64,000 bases of DNA. It comes from Burhinus oedicnemus. Lineage: Eukaryota > Chordata > Aves > Charadriiformes > Burhinidae. Of the stretch, positions 38,701-48,242 are shown one piece after another. The stretch is from assembly GCA_008921705.1 (NCBI GenBank), contig VFFE01007256.1, forward strand, positions 517,050-581,049, read 5' to 3'. The stretch's first letter is position 1, and the number at the start of each line of letters is the position of its first letter. The notes beneath the pieces are model-generated. The model searched no databases. It worked only from the letters and a program-made list of their open reading frames with translations, and had not been told where the DNA came from. The position numbers were made by a program, and so were the translations under genes.

Positions 38701-41700
38701 ATAGTTTGTAGTTCCTTTGGATCCTGGCTACATCCAGGTTCAAATTCTTGTTAGCGTATCCACAATGGAAAAGAATTACTACATGCTAGCTTTGATATGA
38801 TTACTTATGGTGGAAAAACGCGGACACTGAACTGGCCAAAGGCATGTATAAACAGAAGTCAGCAGCGGAGGTCTGCAGGGCACAGAAAATTAGGCTTTAC
38901 CTAATTCAACTGCCAAAGTAATGTATTCCCTTATACTGCAAACATAAAGGAAATAAACCAAAGAAGAGAAATATCCAGTCATGGATATACATAATAGGTC
39001 TCTATATTGTCCCAGAACTACCTGTGCTCTGTGCATAGTTTAAAAAAACCCCACAAAACAACAACAGAAACAAACAAACAAAAAAAAAACCCAAAATCCA
39101 CAACCTCCCCCAAAACCCTTCAAAACAAACAAAAAACCAAAACTGCCAGAAAACCCAAAACAACAAAAGAATCCCACAAACCAACAACTGACACTTTATT
39201 CAGTCACTCTTCAAACAACGTGTTTGATTCGCACAGAAAGCAAACAGCAGTAGGATTGCTAACGAACGCTATGTTTGTCCTAGGCTTCAGTTTTTCAAGA
39301 GATGCTGTTCACTGTTGTTGTCAGCATCGTTCAGCCTGTGGTTCAAAAGCTGTTGAAAATTCAGCTTTATAAAGCTGTTGAATTTTACAGTCCAACAGTG
39401 CTCAGTTGTAGCTGAAGACGACAAGCATCTCCTATGCATAACTAATAAATACAACTTTCTGTAACAGAGCTATGTAAGTTTGCCTGTTTATTATTATTAA
39501 AGAACATAGTTGCAAGTCAGTTTTTTTTCTTCCTTTTTAAGAAATTCTTTTAACTAAAACCAATATGTATCCTTGCAAGTCAGATCCTTGAAGGAGAGCC
39601 GTCCTTCCAGTTCCGAAGTTAGTCTCTTAGTTTAGCCTGTGTTTTATCAAAGATGAGTATGCTGGCCGTATACAGACAACACACTTACGGAGTTTTGTAG
39701 TGTTGGATCTCTTTAATTCTAGCTGCGTGGATTTTTTCTATTTTTTTGTACGTTTGCTCTGCAGACAATGGAATACACTTATTTTCTTAAATACCACTTT
39801 TCTAAATTTCTTCCTTCAATCCCTCCATTTTCTACACTTCCAGGATAATCAGGGATAGTAATGAAGGCAGTGCACAACAAATCAGACAGAGCTGTGGAAA
39901 AAGTGCTAGTCTTAAATAGATAAAAGGATGTGATCAGGTTTTGAAGTTGTAAAGGAAACATTGATTTATTTTTCTTTTGTTAATTTAATCTTTTACAATG
40001 TCCAGTCAGTCACTCAAAGTATAAGCAATCTTAGTTACCTGACGCCACCACGTATTGTGGCAGTAACTTTCACAGGTTGCATAATTTTTTCTAACAAATA
40101 ATACTTCAGAGTAGCAGTTGTTAAGATGTTTTCACTTGGATCAACTTCCATATCGTAGAATGGTTAGAGTTGGAAGGGACCTTAAAGGTCATCTAGTCCA
40201 ACCCCCTGCCCTGGGCAGGTTCACCTCCCACTAGACCAGGTTGCTCAAAGCCCCGTCCAACCTGGCCTTCAACACCTCCAGGGCTGGGGCAGCCACAGCT
40301 TCTCTGGGCAACCTGGGCCAGTGGCTCACCGCCCTCACAGTCAAGAACTTCTTCGTAATATCTCATCTAAATCTAAATATGCAGTCAGAGTTCACATTAT
40401 AAAAGTATTTAGTTTTAAAATGCTCTTATGGTCTCAGCAACATAATAAAGATCTTGACTAGCCTAGGAACTAGATGTTCCTTTTCTGTTTTGTTTCTTTT
40501 TTACTCATTTGATTCTGTAATATGTTTCCTTTCTCAGCAGCTTCACCAGTAATAAGTCACATCTGAGTGATATCAAGCCATTTAGTTCAAATGAAAACCA
40601 TACTTCCATTTTAAAGTAATATTTTGTGTGTTTTGCAGTATAAGTCGTCCAGAAAGAGCTCAAGTGGAAATGAAAATGATGAGGTGAGAAATAATATTTG
40701 TGTAAAATATTCAAGAAAATGTTTTACTCTTTTGTCTTTTATGAACACCTATGAGCAACAGTCACAGAACAGGAGAATGTTAGCTAGAGGCCATGCAAAC
40801 GAATTTTGCATTCCAAAACCGTAGCAGGAATCAGTATTATACACCTTTATTTGAAAAAAGTCATCAAGTTTGTGTACTGGGGAAAAGTAGAACGTGTGCT
40901 TGCTTTCGTAATAGGAAAGTTAGTTCACCTGTCAAGCAGAGGTAATGTAACAGTAATATGCAACAGTGAACAGTGTTTCCTTGACTTACAGGTTTTTAAA
41001 TTTAGTTGCTGCCAGTTTGTCACATACTTGACAAATGTTGCATGTCTCATGTATTGCGTATTTCATAATTTCATGTTTCTTGTTAAATCATAATTTTCAT
41101 TTTTATAATTTCATCTCTTTGATTTCTTTTTAGCAAGACAGTGATAATACTAATGTGTCCCCACAGTCTCCTGTGTCGTCTGAGGTACAAGTTTGTGGTT
41201 TTGTTTTTCATTCAACAAACATTTCTTTGTGTGCATTACCTGTCACCGTGCAGATATAGAGCAGTTAGTTGCCTTTGAAACTGCAATTAGAAATATTTCA
41301 TCTTCATAAAAATTCAAAAATAGATAGAAAGTAGAGACAGATATTACAACTTGTTTTACCTTTGCAACTATCTGATCTCTCCTAGATTTCTCCTTTTTGA
41401 TTGGTGTGTAGAAAGGTGCATTGCTCTGTCCCCATTATCTTTCCTAATAAAACAAAAATAAAATTAGCCGTATTTTGTCAGTGTCCTATGCACTAGCCAT
41501 CCAGAGGATTTTAAGTAAAACCTGTGGTTTAGTATTTTATGTATCACAGGGAACCCAAAGGTACTGACACTTCTTAGAGAGTTTCATCCTTTTCGGTTCT
41601 GGCCGTCGCCTTTGTGGTGCAGCCTCGCAGCTTCATTCACTGCTTGCTTGCCTCTGTAAGGAAGGTCCGTGTGGTCTCCCTGTGGCCGCACTCTGCTGCT

Positions 41701-44700
41701 GAGCTCCGAGTAAGGCATGCCAAAGATTATTAACATTTCCATATTAACACTTCCACCTTGTGTCAGTAGGGAACCTGAGCGAGCAGAATGAGAACATCTC
41801 CAAATGCAGTGAAATGAGTTGAAATAAGGGTATCTCATGTACCTACCAAATTGCTGAGTACAACTCATTTTAGGTGGTGAAATGAGAAAAACCTTATCTT
41901 CATAACTGAAAGTAAATATTTCTTAAGAAATCTTTTGATGTGAAGCGTTGGGAGGATATTTGCATTTGCTTACATCTGTCTTGGAACTCTTTTCACAGAA
42001 TGGTTTGCAGTAGTTTGCAATGGTTTAGAGTAGATTTTAGTTAATCTAGTACTGCTTTTCTTCCTCAGTAAGATAATTTTATCTGCATGTAGTGAGGTTA
42101 CTTTGATTCCGTTTATTTTATACTGTTGCCTTTCAAAGAGTGTGTTACAGTTAAGCAGAAGGACTCACTTTTCTTAGGGTAGAATAATTCAAACACTGTC
42201 TTGATGGGAACAAAAATGAATTCTTTTAATGAATGGAAGAAAATTGACTTCATCTCTTTTAACAGGATTATGAAAGGACAGATAGTACCACTCATGGTCC
42301 ATTTGGTCTCAAACCAAGGTCAGGTAAGCTGCTATTCTCTAACATAGCATGATAGAACAGATGTCTATTCCAGCCTGGGAAATAGTAAGGACAGCAAATG
42401 CATGAATTGGAATGAATATGAAGAGACACCACAGTACAGCAATCCACTCAGGGTACTTATCACAAGCACAGTACTGGGAAAGACACAGACAGCTGCTTCG
42501 GCAAATGAATAATTGAAAATTCCCCCAATTGGACAATGGGGTTTTTTCTTTAATTTAAATTTTGGTTTTCCCCACTGTCAAAGAAGAGGGAAATAGGATG
42601 CAATTGTTCTTGAGACCTGATGGCTGAGGCAGGAGGGTTTCAAACGAAGTAGGTTTTTGTAATTTTTCCTATGAAAGGAAGCTTTGAGCAGAGCTTTGCC
42701 AGGAGTGTCATGGCTTAGTGCTGCTTTGCACCCTGACTCTTCCAAGACTCTGCCATACCGTCGTAAGACAGTTGTATTGTCAAGCAGACTTTCAGTCCTC
42801 TGAAATCTAGGTAGAAATAACACTTTTTTTTTTTTCTTGCAGTTACAGTATTCTTTTGTGTGCAAGTCTCTATGAATATTGGATGTCAGCAGTGTAAAAC
42901 ATAGTTTGGAAAAGCCACTATGCAATCCTTTTTCCAGTTAATAGCACTCTTCTTCGTTTTTAAGGGAGCAATCTTTGTGCAAATTTATTGAGAAAGAATG
43001 ATCTCATCTCTTCAGTCTAAATACATTCAGTCTTTATGATAGCAAGGCTTGACCTCCTTAATACTAGCCTGTGAGCCCTCAGTAATAGACTATGTCTGGC
43101 TGAGGTCATGCAAGTGCCTTCTTCAGGGCCCTTAAGTCACTTGAGACTTGTAAGCAGTTGCATGAAACTTTGGTGCCAGAGATCCTAGCTTAGTTGCATG
43201 TACCAGGGCAGGCCTGGCCGTGACCATTTGGAGGCTTCTGCGTTATCTACACCCTTGGCTGGAGGAGGGTGCACGTTTGATAGGAGGAAGCAGGCTTGTT
43301 AGGACTTTTCAGCCCATCTTTTCTCAGTGCGGTAGTAGGCTGCTTAGGAGACACTGCCAGCTCATGTCTGTCAATAAGCAGCACCCCTTTCATTCAGTTC
43401 TGAGGCAGTGAATGGCATTTTGTTTCTTAGTTACGAGCCAAAATCTTTGTGGTTTAGATGCTTCCATAGTTACTGTCAGTAACATGCAATTGTATTTTTC
43501 TGTGTACAAACTATATGCTGTCATAATATATAAAATCAGAGCAATGATTTCAAGAGTATCTATAAAATTTATTTGTTATTGTTAGATCTTTTGCTGAAAT
43601 CCAAACTATTAGAAACAATATAGAAAGTTCTAAAGGTGTAGGTACTGATTGATTTGGTTTTTATTCTTTGCTCAAAAGCATGGGTTAGAATACTTAAGGA
43701 TACAGTGGTATTGCTACAGAAGAGTTTTTATTTGCCATTGTTCTGTAAAATAATAGAATTGTCATGTGACGGCTTTCTGACTGCGAAGAATAGTAAAGTG
43801 AATGTAATTATTTAACAGACCTCCTTTTTAAAGAACAACTCTGAACTTTTAGATGAGACACTTCATTCTTTTCAATTAGTTCTTTAAAAAACAATCTCTG
43901 CATATGCACACCTAACACGTGTGTATATGTATATTAAGTCTTTCATTGTAAGTTATATCAGGGAGTTCTGTCCCTTTTTTAGTCTCTATAAAGACTTTAT
44001 ACTTATTTAAAAGTAAAATACAGTGAAAATACTTTCAAAGCTAGATTGCAGGAGATGCTTGGAAAAGTGCAAATGGAGTTGTATATCTCAAACAGGTGTT
44101 TGAAAATTGAAGTCAATTCTGTTTCTATATTTTCTAATTATCCATTTGCACTTAACTAAGATGATCTGTGTATTTTATTTGAATGGTAAGTTTTATAAAC
44201 ATGATCTTTTATATCAGGATCACAGAATCATAGAATGGTTTATGTTGGAAGGGACCTTAAAGATCATCTAGTTCCATTCCCCCTGCCATGGGCAGGGACA
44301 CCTCCCACTAGACCAGGTTGCTCAAAGCCCCGTCCAACCTGGCCTTGAACACCTCCAGGGATGGGGCAGCCACAGCTTCTCTGGGCAACCTGAGCCCGTG
44401 TCTCACCACCCTCAGAGTGAAAAATTTCTTCCTGAGATCTCATCTAAATCTCCCCTCTTCCAGTTTGAAGCCATTACCCCTTGTCCTATCACTACCTGCC
44501 CTTGTAAAAAGTCCCTCTCCAGCTTTCTTGTAGGCCCCATTCAGATACTGGGAGGCTGCTCTAAGGTGTCCCCGGAGCCTTCTCTTCTGCAGGCTGAACA
44601 ACCCCACATCTCTCAGCCTGTCCTCACAGCAGAGGTGCTCCAGCCCTCGGATCATCAGAAAGGGGCCTACAACCCTTTTCAGGGATACTTAAATATATTT

Positions 44701-47700
44701 GTTTTGAAAAGTTCTGCAGCTTTTTTCTCACTTTTATCCTTAGTGGTAGATTTTTAGTCATTGCATTCTTTGAATTCCGAAAACTAACTTCACTAATGTT
44801 TAATAGCTTTCAGCCGTGCATCTCGTCAGGACTATGGTGCAGTGGATCCTGGATTTACAATGAGGAGGAAAATGGAGCATTTAAGGGAAGAAAGGGAACA
44901 AATAAGACAGCTTCGCAATGTATGTACCATTATTTACTATGTGGGTGCACTGCATTTAATTTGCCCTGTACCACAACTGAAACCTTTAACATGAAGGCCT
45001 GCAAATCATTGCAATTGTACAAGGGCGTTTCTGTAGTGATATTTCTTCCTAAGGAATTTCATGTAATAGGCTACACTGGTACTATTTTTGGTCCAACCAA
45101 ACTAGATGGGTTTTTTAGCTGAAAAATGAAGTGCAATGAAAAATGAAATTTTTTTTAGGTTTCTGAGGTTTTAGGTTTTCCTAGGGAGACAATAAGTCTG
45201 CTTGTGTTTGCTACTCTTTGACCTCAGATTTGAAGAAAGATGGTCATAGTCTTCTGAATGGCTAAATGCTTTTTGAGTGTAGGAAGTTGCTACAAGTTAT
45301 ACAATACTGAATGGGATCTAAATTTCAGACTTCCAGTACGTTGTTTCCTGTATAGTTCTATTCTCAAGATAGTTAACAGTTACAGTTAACTGTAAATCGT
45401 AGCAGCTCTGCTTTCCAGGCCAGTACTAATTTGGGGTGTGACTTCTATGAAGGCTGTTTCTGTCTTGTGTCATTCACGTCCTGAGCAGTGAAGGCTTGTT
45501 GGTGGGGTGGGAAGAAAACATTCCCCAGTTCCCTTCTCTGTTTTGCAACACAAGTGTGGGCACTTCTTGGCCACCCTTTCCTCAGCTATTTAACTGTCAT
45601 CTGCACAAGTGAAATAGCCATGCCCGAAGTGGTTGTGGTGTTCTCCACCACCACCACCCCCCCACCCCCCCAGTGAAATGGTGTATGATTTCAACCCACA
45701 AATTCTGCACACTAACAGCTAGTGAGGTATTCAGTCTAACACTTCTGTCCTTAAATTTCCTATTATGAGTAGTGAGTTCATCATATGACTTTGAGAGCTG
45801 CATATCATGGTAGTTGTTGGCTGAATGTCTTTCTCAATCTATGTAGCTGTGTCACTAAAAAAAACAACCAAAAACCAAGCAAAGAAAATGTAAGGTTAAT
45901 GACAAAGAGAAAAGGATATTTGTACTCAATTAAGTGTGAGTTGACTCCATTTGCTTCACTTTAGTATTAAAACGTCCCTTTTAATCCGAATGCTTTAAAA
46001 TACCCTGGATTTGAAATTAAAAATTAGATAATGTTGAAAGTAACTTACTTATGAACTTTTTAATAGAATCTTGAATCAAGGTTAAAAGTAATTTTGCCAG
46101 ACGACATAGGAGCAGCATTGATGGATGGAGTAGTTCTTTGCCATTTAGCCAATCACATAAGGCCACGTTCTGTTGCCAGCATTCACGTACCATCGCCAGC
46201 AGTGGTAAGTCATTTATCTCACTTTTGTGGCATCGCATCTTATGTGAAAACAAGCATTTGAAGTTCAATAGTAAAACATCGTGAATCATGTTTACCGTAT
46301 TAATTGGTTACATTGCTCACTTTTTTCCTGCAAGAAACATTAAACAAGGCTCATAAGTTTAGTTTAAGAGCTGTTTTCATAGAACTTGCTTTGTGTTTTA
46401 GCAACTGTTACTGAATTTGCATCAGAAATGTACAGTCCTTCACAAATGTATGATGAAGATCTAATGTCCTGTCTTTACAGCCTAAACTCAGTATGGCAAA
46501 GTGCCGAAGAAATGTTGAAAACTTTCTTGATGCTTGTAAAAAATTGGGCGTTCCACAGGTATACTATTTGCTTTATTGACTTACTATTAATAACCACAGA
46601 AAATATCAGCAAATACTGAAGTTGGGTTTTTTGGGGGGCTAAATTCAGGGAACAGTAGTGATTATAACACTGACCAGGAGACTTGAAGATATGAAAAGAT
46701 GTCCCATTTCTGGCCTGTGGCATGAACTTGAGGAAGCCACTTTATGGCTTTCTAATCAGTTCCTTATTGTAAAAATAACACTGACCTTGTAAAATTATCG
46801 TCTAAACGAAGGAACTGATGTGAAAGGATGGTGGTGTAATATTTGAAAATCTTGAGTTTAGCAACTCACTTTGGCATGAGTATCAGTGTCTGCCTAGGAA
46901 AAATCCTGCAATTACAGAAATATGTAGCCTAACTGATTAGCTGTCTTTTTTTTTAGCATGGCCATAGTTGCAGCCTATTATTCATGCTTCTGTTGCCCAA
47001 GTTCATCCTCTTCCCTTTATTAAGGGGAAAAAACCTTAAGATCAAATAATTTCGTGCATATTACGAGAGACAAAAAACTCCCTCACCCCTTCTTAGTGAA
47101 ATAAGAAAATTAGTTCATGGATTTAGAAGCCTGGGTTACTGTGGTGCCACAGCTTCTATCTAGCACGGACCCACAGGCTGTTCAGAAGTTAGGGCTGTAA
47201 GATTTACCTCCTGAGTTACGTGAAACACCAGCTAGCGGTTGGGAAAATTGTCCAGCTTGTGCTGAATGTTGAAACTGAAAGATGACTTTCTTGGGGAAAT
47301 GGCTCATTACTGAGGACCCAATTTTTCAACACTTCCAAGTTTTCCCAAGGGGAAAATTGGTAATAAGCCTACAAAACAAGGGAAGGGGCAAGTAGACCAC
47401 TGAGCCAACAGTGCCCCTCAGCCTGCTTTTCTTGCACTGCTTATGAAAAGAAACAGTCTTTGGCTTTATGAAATTAGCAGTCTTTTATGTGTCTTCTGAT
47501 GTTGTCATAGATCTAACACTTTTAACAGATCTTAGTTATAATTAATTTCTGACCATTCTGTTACTGTAGAGAACCACATGCGAAATGGAAGGCCAAAGAG
47601 GTTTTCTATGCAAGTTTCTTTTAGTGATGTGACTTCAGAAAGAACGTGTGTGTTACCTGCCTTGGGGGGAAAAAAATGAAAGAAGCTTGATACACATACT

Positions 47701-47834
47701 GCTTTATTTTGCAGGAGAGACTTTGCTTGCCTCATCACATTCTGGAGGAAAGGGGTCTGGTGAAGGTTGGCCTCACAGTTCAAGCTCTGCTTGAATTGCC
47801 AGCCTTGAAAGTATCTCAGCTTTCTTCCATGTGA
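20579..47834 (+). CDS. LRCH2: LRCH2 gene, 3' three quarters (19 coding exons, spliced)
   Basis: Member of the LRCH family: N-terminal leucine-rich repeats, a polar middle and one C-terminal calponin-homology domain. Nineteen segments with ag/gt borders join without a frame break into about 603 residues. Residues 1-167 carry LRRs (LxxLxLxxNxL spacing), 168-450 are polar and acidic, and about 475-595 form the CH domain ([20 protein letters not shown], then [18 protein letters not shown]). Wording such as [38 protein letters not shown] and [12 protein letters not shown] matches LRCH2 as I remember it rather than LRCH1 or LRCH3. Human LRCH2 is about 765 residues, so the first ~160 are missing here. 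Paralogues are cytoplasmic scaffolds at cortical actin and septins: LRCH1 binds DOCK8, and LRCH3 works with DOCK7 and MYO6. LRCH2 itself is little studied. Paralogue identity rests on memory, not on an alignment. Confidence 0.9.
21815..22470 (+). mobile_element. CR1 LINE 3' end, nearly complete tail
   Basis: It starts in the ORF2 C-terminal part (atgagccggcaatgtgcgc) and continues through [20 protein letters not shown] and [13 protein letters not shown] to the 3' UTR (ctagatgacctttaaggtcc, then cttccaaccc). It ends with degenerate octamers (attctaag, attctgtg). Frame disruptions occur near 22170. It lies in an LRCH2 intron, same orientation as the gene. Confidence 0.95.
23429..23534 (+). CDS. 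LRCH2: LRCH2 exon: leucine-rich repeats
   Basis: Acceptor tttctcag and donor gtaagc. It enters in phase 0 and leaves one base (g) of a split Glu codon. It encodes [20 protein letters not shown] followed by [15 protein letters not shown], one and a half LRR units in register with the preceding exon. Confidence 0.95.
23630..23766 (+). CDS. LRCH2: LRCH2 exon: last LRRs and LRR cap
   Basis: Acceptor ccaatgcag and donor gttagt. The intron before it is only 95 bp. It encodes [20 protein letters not shown], then [20 protein letters not shown] and PPAQ. The PPAQ ending with the next exon's [11 protein letters not shown] is the family's LRR-capping signature. Confidence 0.95.
23979..24112 (+). CDS. 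LRCH2: LRCH2 exon: post-LRR cap segment
   Basis: Acceptor cccaacag and donor gtgagt. It encodes [18 protein letters not shown] and continues to [15 protein letters not shown], leaving two bases (ag) of a split Ser codon. The [15 protein letters not shown] block is shared by all LRCH paralogues. Here the usual YLNIQAC reads FLSIQAC. Confidence 0.95.
24113..25504. other. LRCH2 intron
   Basis: AT-rich. A tandem-like duplication of ggaggaaatattt occurs at about 25084-25109. Nothing else recognised. Confidence 0.7.
25505..25592 (+). CDS. LRCH2: LRCH2 exon: start of polar linker
   Basis: Acceptor taatgtag and donor gtgagt. The first base completes the split Ser codon, then [20 protein letters not shown] and GDKRLSTTE follow. 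The DSGIGSDNG block is conserved between LRCH1 and LRCH2 and looks like a Ser/acidic phosphorylation segment. Confidence 0.95.
25593..26742. other. LRCH2 intron with C-run and A/C-rich tract
   Basis: It contains a run of ten C near 26312, then a C-rich arm, an A7 spacer and a G-rich arm (about 26514-26544) that could pair as a hairpin, followed by an A/C-only tract to about 26601. Confidence 0.75.
26743..26854 (+). CDS. LRCH2: LRCH2 exon: polar linker
   Basis: Acceptor tctttgcag and donor gtaaaa. It encodes [20 protein letters not shown] and ends DPQK plus one base of a split Asp. The acidic, Ser-rich composition without a hydrophobic core suggests a disordered region. Confidence 0.93.
27171..27268 (+). 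CDS. LRCH2: LRCH2 exon: acidic linker
   Basis: Acceptor tccttactag and donor gtagcg, the weakest donor in the set. It encodes [20 protein letters not shown], then [10 protein letters not shown]. The QEVYDxxDPN block is recognisable from mammalian LRCH2. It ends in phase 0. Confidence 0.9.
27363..27430 (+). CDS. LRCH2: LRCH2 exon: charged linker
   Basis: Acceptor ctgtgtaag (aag rather than cag) and donor gtaaat. The intron before it is 94 bp. It encodes [20 protein letters not shown] and ends EK plus two bases of a split Arg. This segment is diverged from the human sequence as I recall it. Confidence 0.9.
27663..27767 (+). CDS. LRCH2: LRCH2 exon: acidic coiled-coil segment
   Basis: Acceptor atttttcag and donor gtatta. 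It encodes [20 protein letters not shown] followed by [14 protein letters not shown], a heptad-like amphipathic helix that may be a short coiled coil. It ends with two bases (ag) of a split Arg. The same phase lets it join either 29726 or 33154. Confidence 0.94.
27768..33153. other. Large LRCH2 intron (5.4 kb)
   Basis: AT-rich, with an (AT)n tract near 28306-28330, G-run at 28908, C-run at 31373-31382 and poly-T near 31640. The only exon-like element is the cassette at 29726-29803. Confidence 0.7.
29726..29803 (+). CDS. LRCH2: Candidate in-frame cassette exon of LRCH2 (26 codons)
   Basis: 78 bp between acceptor gaatacag and donor gtataa. It takes one base on entry and leaves two, exactly the phase of the flanking exons, so it can be included or skipped without shifting the frame. 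It encodes [20 protein letters not shown] and AGRAS, which is Arg-rich with RxxS-type sites. I do not recall it from the human reference isoform. A chance match is possible because random AT-rich DNA often offers such windows. The position inside a 5.4 kb intron and the exact phase match are the support. Confidence 0.5.
33154..33222 (+). CDS. LRCH2: LRCH2 exon: basic linker
   Basis: Acceptor ttctttctag and donor gtattg. The first base completes Arg, then [20 protein letters not shown] and EK follow, with tg of a split Cys left over. It corresponds to the ILNHSNSVMRNKPKQ segment I recall in mammals. Confidence 0.92.
33223..35753. other. LRCH2 intron with two A/C-rich tracts
   Basis: A/C-only tracts at about 33758-33835 and 34552-34622, otherwise unremarkable AT-rich sequence. 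No mobile element was recognised. Confidence 0.7.
35754..35802 (+). CDS. LRCH2: LRCH2 exon: short linker
   Basis: 49 bp with acceptor aatttttag and donor gtaagt. It encodes C then [16 protein letters not shown], ending in phase 0. SADEVNSP is diagnostic of LRCH2 among paralogues as I remember them. Confidence 0.93.
36932..37048 (+). CDS. LRCH2: LRCH2 exon: linker with basic helix
   Basis: Acceptor accttatag and donor gtaatg; 39 whole codons. It encodes [20 protein letters not shown], then [19 protein letters not shown]. The second half is a strongly basic predicted helix. Confidence 0.95.
39041..39187. repeat. A/C-only low-complexity tract
   Basis: About 145 bases almost free of G and T on the + strand, mostly A-runs and C-runs with caaa units. 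The complementary strand is T/G-rich. Similar, shorter tracts at 26540-26601, 33758-33835 and 34552-34622 have the same strand polarity. Confidence 0.9.
40152..40378 (-). mobile_element. CR1 LINE 3' fragment
   Basis: Reads on the minus strand. From the tail (tagaatggttagagttggaa) it continues through the UTR block (ccaacctggccttcaacacc) to the end of ORF2 (tcttcgtaatatctcatcta). 5'-truncated, about 227 bp. Antisense to LRCH2. Confidence 0.93.
40639..40683 (+). CDS. LRCH2: LRCH2 micro-exon (15 codons)
   Basis: Acceptor gttttgcag and donor gtgaga; 45 bp, phase 0 on both sides, so it could be skipped without a frameshift. It encodes [15 protein letters not shown], a Ser/basic stretch continuing the preceding helix. 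Confidence 0.93.
41134..41184 (+). CDS. LRCH2: LRCH2 micro-exon (17 codons)
   Basis: Acceptor tctttttag and donor gtacaa; 51 bp, phase 0 on both sides, also skippable. It encodes [17 protein letters not shown], rich in SP sites that could be proline-directed phosphorylation targets. Confidence 0.93.
42266..42323 (+). CDS. LRCH2: LRCH2 exon: PFGLKPRS motif
   Basis: Acceptor tttaacag and donor gtaagc. It encodes [19 protein letters not shown] plus one base of a split Ala. PFGLKPRS is shared by LRCH1 and LRCH2 and sits just before the CH domain. Confidence 0.94.
42324..44806. other. LRCH2 intron
   Basis: AT-rich, with a minus-strand CR1 at 44218-44658. No other feature recognised. Confidence 0.7.
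44218..44658 (-). mobile_element. CR1 LINE 3' fragment
   Basis: Minus strand. The tail octamer (tcatagaatgg) is followed by the UTR and about 70 codons of ORF2 ending at [20 protein letters not shown]. It has the same subfamily look and orientation as 40152-40378 but is longer. It ends 149 bp before the exon at 44807. Confidence 0.95.
44807..44919 (+). CDS. LRCH2: LRCH2 exon: entry helix of CH domain
   Basis: Acceptor gtttaatag and donor gtatgt. It encodes [16 protein letters not shown], then [20 protein letters not shown] and RN. The RRKMExxREE helix leads into the CH fold and is conserved in LRCH1 and LRCH2. A CR1 copy lies 150 bp upstream in the intron. Confidence 0.95.
46067..46204 (+). 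CDS. LRCH2: LRCH2 exon: CH domain core
   Basis: Acceptor tttttaatag and donor gtaagt; 46 whole codons. It encodes [20 protein letters not shown], then [20 protein letters not shown] and VPSPAV. The DGVxLCxLxNxIRP signature marks the calponin-homology core helix. This is the best-conserved exon of the gene. Confidence 0.97.
46481..46558 (+). CDS. LRCH2: LRCH2 exon: CH domain
   Basis: Acceptor gtctttacag and donor gtatac; 26 whole codons. It encodes [20 protein letters not shown] and KLGVPQ, the CH helix containing the N-x-x-x-FL-x-A-C motif. Confidence 0.97.
46559..47714. other. LRCH2 last coding intron
   Basis: AT-rich, nothing recognised apart from the pyrimidine tract before 47714. Confidence 0.7.
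47715..47834 (+). CDS. LRCH2: LRCH2 terminal coding exon: end of CH domain and stop
   Basis: Acceptor attttgcag. It encodes [20 protein letters not shown], then [19 protein letters not shown] and tga at 47832-47834. The reading follows the human C-terminus (ending near SQLST) almost to the end. Two internal sites, gtatct after ...ALK and gtgacg after the penultimate codon, could serve as alternative donors to downstream exons. Confidence 0.95.
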   Translation, partial: ERLCLPHHILEERGLVKVGLTVQALLELPALKVSQLSSM

Positions 47835-48183
47835 CGTGACTTCTGGGAAGCTAGGCAACTTACCATTCGATCTGTTTATTTGGATTGCTCTGAAGCAGTT
47901 CAGCTTCCTACATGGGAACATCCAAGCCATCAAAAACTAGTATCTGTCCAGATACTGTAGAGAGCCTTACTTTGGAGTTGTACGTGAAAACCTTGGAGTC
48001 AGCTGACAGTTAAAAGAACATAATTACTCTTTTTTCTTTTGTAATTGGATGCACAAAGAGATTGTGGTAGCATCAAGTTCTCTTTCCAGTGAAGTTAAAA
48101 GCTGCCATTTTAACATCTCACAGTGTTACAGTTAAATGCTGGATTTCTTTTCCTATGTTAAATGTTGTTTGAATTTTTTTTAG

Positions 48184-48242
48184 AAGTACAAAGCACGCTC
48201 TCCGCACCCCTTAATCTTTCAAGTCAATCATTTGATTTAAAG
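48184..48242 (+). other. Strong exon-like segment after the LRCH2 stop
   Basis: 59 bp bounded by tttttttag and gtaaga, both near-consensus. From a phase-0 donor it would read KYKARSPHPLIFQVNHLI and stop, giving a different short C-terminus. In another phase it is open throughout. It may be a 3' UTR exon, an alternative terminal exon or a decoy. No protein similarity was recognised. Confidence 0.3.

Larger units (their letters stand above)
37049..40638. other. LRCH2 intron (3.6 kb)
   Basis: It contains a G-run near 38252-38264, the long A/C-rich tract at 39041-39187 and a minus-strand CR1 fragment at 40152-40378. No coding exon was found. Confidence 0.75.

Noticed and set aside
20579..47834. 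Assignment to LRCH1 or LRCH3 instead of LRCH2
   Set aside because: The linker lacks the LRCH1 and LRCH3 segments as I recall them, while [18 protein letters not shown] and [11 protein letters not shown] fit LRCH2. A formal alignment would settle it.
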